36,954 nucleotides of DNA from positions 1 through 36,954 of the forward strand of contig NZ_LZIR01000019.1 in NCBI RefSeq assembly GCF_001667035.1, written 5' to 3'. The position numbers and the translations under genes were made by a program. The DNA is from Mycobacterium sp. 852002-51057_SCH5723018. Lineage in GTDB: Bacteria; Actinomycetota; Actinomycetes; Mycobacteriales; Mycobacteriaceae. Below are positions 35,456 through 36,954 of this stretch, in pieces (within the stretch, counting starts at the first letter, position 1; every line of letters begins with the position of its first letter). The notes beneath the pieces were generated by a model. The model was not told the DNA's origin, ran no database searches, and saw nothing but the letters and a program-made list of their open reading frames with translations.

Positions 35456-36381
35456 CGTTTGAGCCCGTGCTGCCCTGGGCGATCCTGGCCGTCGTCGCCG
35501 GCGCGCTTGCCCTGGCCCGCCTGGTGGCGCTGTGGCGGGTACTGCTGTCGAATACGGCGGGCCGCACGCGTGGCCGAGCGGTCCTGCGGTGGAGCGGCGT
35601 GACTCTGGCGGTTTTTCTGATCATCGCTGCGACCACCCGCCCGGCGCTTCGCGGCAACGAAAACCGTTACGACGCGACGCCAGCGATCGGTGAAAACCTC
35701 AACGTGTTCGTCGTCGTCGACCGGTCGGCCGACTCGGGCGTCGAGGATTATGGTGCCGGTGAACCGCGGATCGCGGGGATTCGCGACGACATCGCCGCGT
35801 TGATCAAGCAGTACCCGGCGGCACGGTTCGCGGTCATCGGCTTCGCCTCGCGGGCCTCGCTGAATTGGCCGCTGTCCGGGGACGTCTGGAGTCTGCGCCC
35901 GACAATCGCGGCGCTGAGCTCCCAAAGTGCAGGTTCGGACGTGGACGCGAACGCGGCGGGCAATCTGCTGCGATACCAGCTGATCGAAGCGGCGCAGCAA
36001 TATCCGGGTTCGCGCAACGTCGTGGTCTACTTCGGTTCCGGCGCGCCCGGGTCGCGCGCGCCGCAGGGCGACTTCGACCTCATGCGCGGATCGGTGGCCG
36101 GCGGAGCGGTGCTCGGCTACGGGCGCAGCGACGCGATCGACGAAGCCGAATTGCGGCGAATCGCAGGGCAACTCGGCGTGCACTACCTACACAGGGATCC
36201 CAGTCAGCCGCTCCGGCTGGAGCTGCCGCACGGCACCGGTACTGGGGCTGACACTGGCGAACGGAGCGAGCTGTATTGGCTACCTGCGCTGCTGGCAGCG
36301 GGGCTGTTGCTCAGCGAGATCTACCTCTCGGTGCGTGAGTTCCGACGCGGCCGCATCGCCCGACGGGACTTGACATCATGA
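35452..36381 (+). CDS. VWA-domain membrane protein (BatA/BatB-like)
   Basis: A 309-residue protein with two N-terminal membrane helices (about 8-29 and 46-62), a VWA domain (about 84-255) and a C-terminal helix (about 275-295, LPALLAAGLLLSEIYLSV). The metal site is NVFVVVDRSAD: D90 and S92 are kept, but the second serine is aspartate (D94). Further VWA strands are RFAVIGFAS, NVVVYFGSG and GVHYLHRDP. It is likely a membrane partner of the MoxR ATPase facing the periplasm. The stop overlaps the next gene (ATGA at 36378-36381). Confidence 0.8.
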   Translation: MTFEPVLPWAILAVVAGALALARLVALWRVLLSNTAGRTRGRAVLRWSGVTLAVFLIIAATTRPALRGNENRYDATPAIGENLNVFVVVDRSADSGVEDYGAGEPRIAGIRDDIAALIKQYPAARFAVIGFASRASLNWPLSGDVWSLRPTIAALSSQSAGSDVDANAAGNLLRYQLIEAAQQYPGSRNVVVYFGSGAPGSRAPQGDFDLMRGSVAGGAVLGYGRSDAIDEAELRRIAGQLGVHYLHRDPSQPLRLELPHGTGTGADTGERSELYWLPALLAAGLLLSEIYLSVREFRRGRIARRDLTS

Positions 36382-36954
36382 CGCGCGGACCGGCGCGGTT
36401 GCGGCTGCGGCGGCGGCTGCTGATCTACTCAGCCCCGCTGACCGTCGTCGCGCTGGTGGTCATCATCAAACTGCTTTCCGTTGTGGTGGCGGGCAATTCG
36501 GCTGCCTCGGCATTCGCGCGCGGTGACGGGAACGCGGTGCGAGCCGATGCGGCGGTCCTCGGCGTGGCCAACGTGGTGGAACCGGCGAGGGCGCCCTTCG
36601 CCGCGGGCGCCGCCGCCGTGCTCGACGGCCGGCTCGGCGATGCCGACACCTACTTCTCCGCCGCCCTTGCCCGCACGGACGCCACCCAATCCTGCCCGGT
36701 GCGAGTCAATCTCGAGCTGGTCCGCGAAACTCAGGGCGACCGGTCCGCGGCGGCAGGAGACCGCGCACGCGCCGAGGAACGTTATGCGAGCGCGGTGGCC
36801 ATCGTCGACGCCGCGCCGCATACCTGCTTCTTCGGCAACAACGACCCGGATCCGCAGCGGCGGTCCATCCGCCATGACGCCGCGAACCGGTTGGCGGCCA
36901 AGAGGGCCGCTCTAAATGCCCCGCCACCAGCGGTGCTACCGCCCCCACCGCCAC
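36378..36954 (+). CDS. Membrane-anchored repeat protein of the MoxR operon, 3' partial
   Basis: An open frame from the ATG at 36378 to the window edge, 192 codons seen. An arginine-rich N-terminus (MTRGPARLRLRRRLL) is followed by one membrane helix (about 16-38) and a helical exported region with TPR-like features (AAVLDGRLGDADTYFSAALA; RARAEERYASAVAIVDAA), then a Pro-rich stretch at the edge. A TPR-type protein commonly closes Bat/MoxR operons, which fits. It is coupled to the preceding gene by an ATGA overlap. The C-terminus and full length are unknown. Confidence 0.75.
   Translation, partial: MTRGPARLRLRRRLLIYSAPLTVVALVVIIKLLSVVVAGNSAASAFARGDGNAVRADAAVLGVANVVEPARAPFAAGAAAVLDGRLGDADTYFSAALARTDATQSCPVRVNLELVRETQGDRSAAAGDRARAEERYASAVAIVDAAPHTCFFGNNDPDPQRRSIRHDAANRLAAKRAALNAPPPAVLPPPPP

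Overview
The window reads as chromosomal DNA of a slow-growing Mycobacterium. It is GC-rich and carries a PE_PGRS gene, an MmpS/MmpL pair, an EmbR-like regulator, a DUF732 secreted protein, many ATGA gene overlaps and apparently leaderless GTG starts. The left end (TldD, PmbA/TldE, CxxC carboxymuconolactone-decarboxylase-like protein, then an integrase fragment) follows, from memory, the order Rv2315c-Rv2314c-Rv2313c-Rv2309c of M. tuberculosis. PE_PGRS proteins argue against fast growers and the M. avium complex. The species cannot be fixed from the sequence alone.

Layout. (1) 2-4390: conserved core genes, a small secreted protein, a frameshifted integrase relic and a CAT-anticodon tRNA. (2) 4353-15532: an integrated element of about 11.1 kb, bounded by a perfect 39-bp direct repeat of the tRNA 3' end. 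It carries a tyrosine integrase and an excisionase-like gene on the minus strand. Divergently there are a second small HTH gene and a winged-helix/zinc-knuckle replication-initiator-like gene. The cargo is an Mrr-like nuclease fused to a large unknown domain, a serine recombinase preceded by an array of recombination-site-like repeats, and a 1527-residue STAND NTPase with an N-terminal DUF4297/Cap4-like nuclease and a long helical/HEAT C-terminus. I read the last as an Avs-type anti-phage protein. No virion genes are present, so the element looks like a satellite-like defence island, not a prophage. (3) 15533-16036: decayed IS3-family fragments. (4) 16037-20360: a tetR-mmpS-mmpL operon joined by ATGA overlaps. 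(5) 20461-25719: a phospho-signalling cluster with an EmbR-like BTAD-FHA regulator, an ECF-type sigma factor with an anti-sigma-like HxxxCxxC tail, and a membrane Ser/Thr kinase with a PknK-like kinase domain and an exported 12-repeat Kelch region. (6) 26196-30341: a PE_PGRS protein with two PGRS modules and a C-terminal phosphoesterase domain. (7) 30708-31742: a type 1 periplasmic-binding-fold protein without a visible signal peptide, then a glutathione peroxidase relic. (8) 32130-36954: a MoxR-DUF58-VWA type operon running off the right edge.

How the genes may work together. The two PD-(D/E)XK proteins of the element are likely cargo that protects the host from phage, moved by the tRNA-specific integrase. 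The sigma factor, FHA regulator and Kelch kinase form a plausible surface-sensing phosphorelay next to a cluster II-type MmpL exporter, although nothing in the sequence proves that it controls that exporter. The MoxR operon encodes an AAA+ chaperone with several VWA-type membrane partners whose metal-binding motifs are unusually degenerate.
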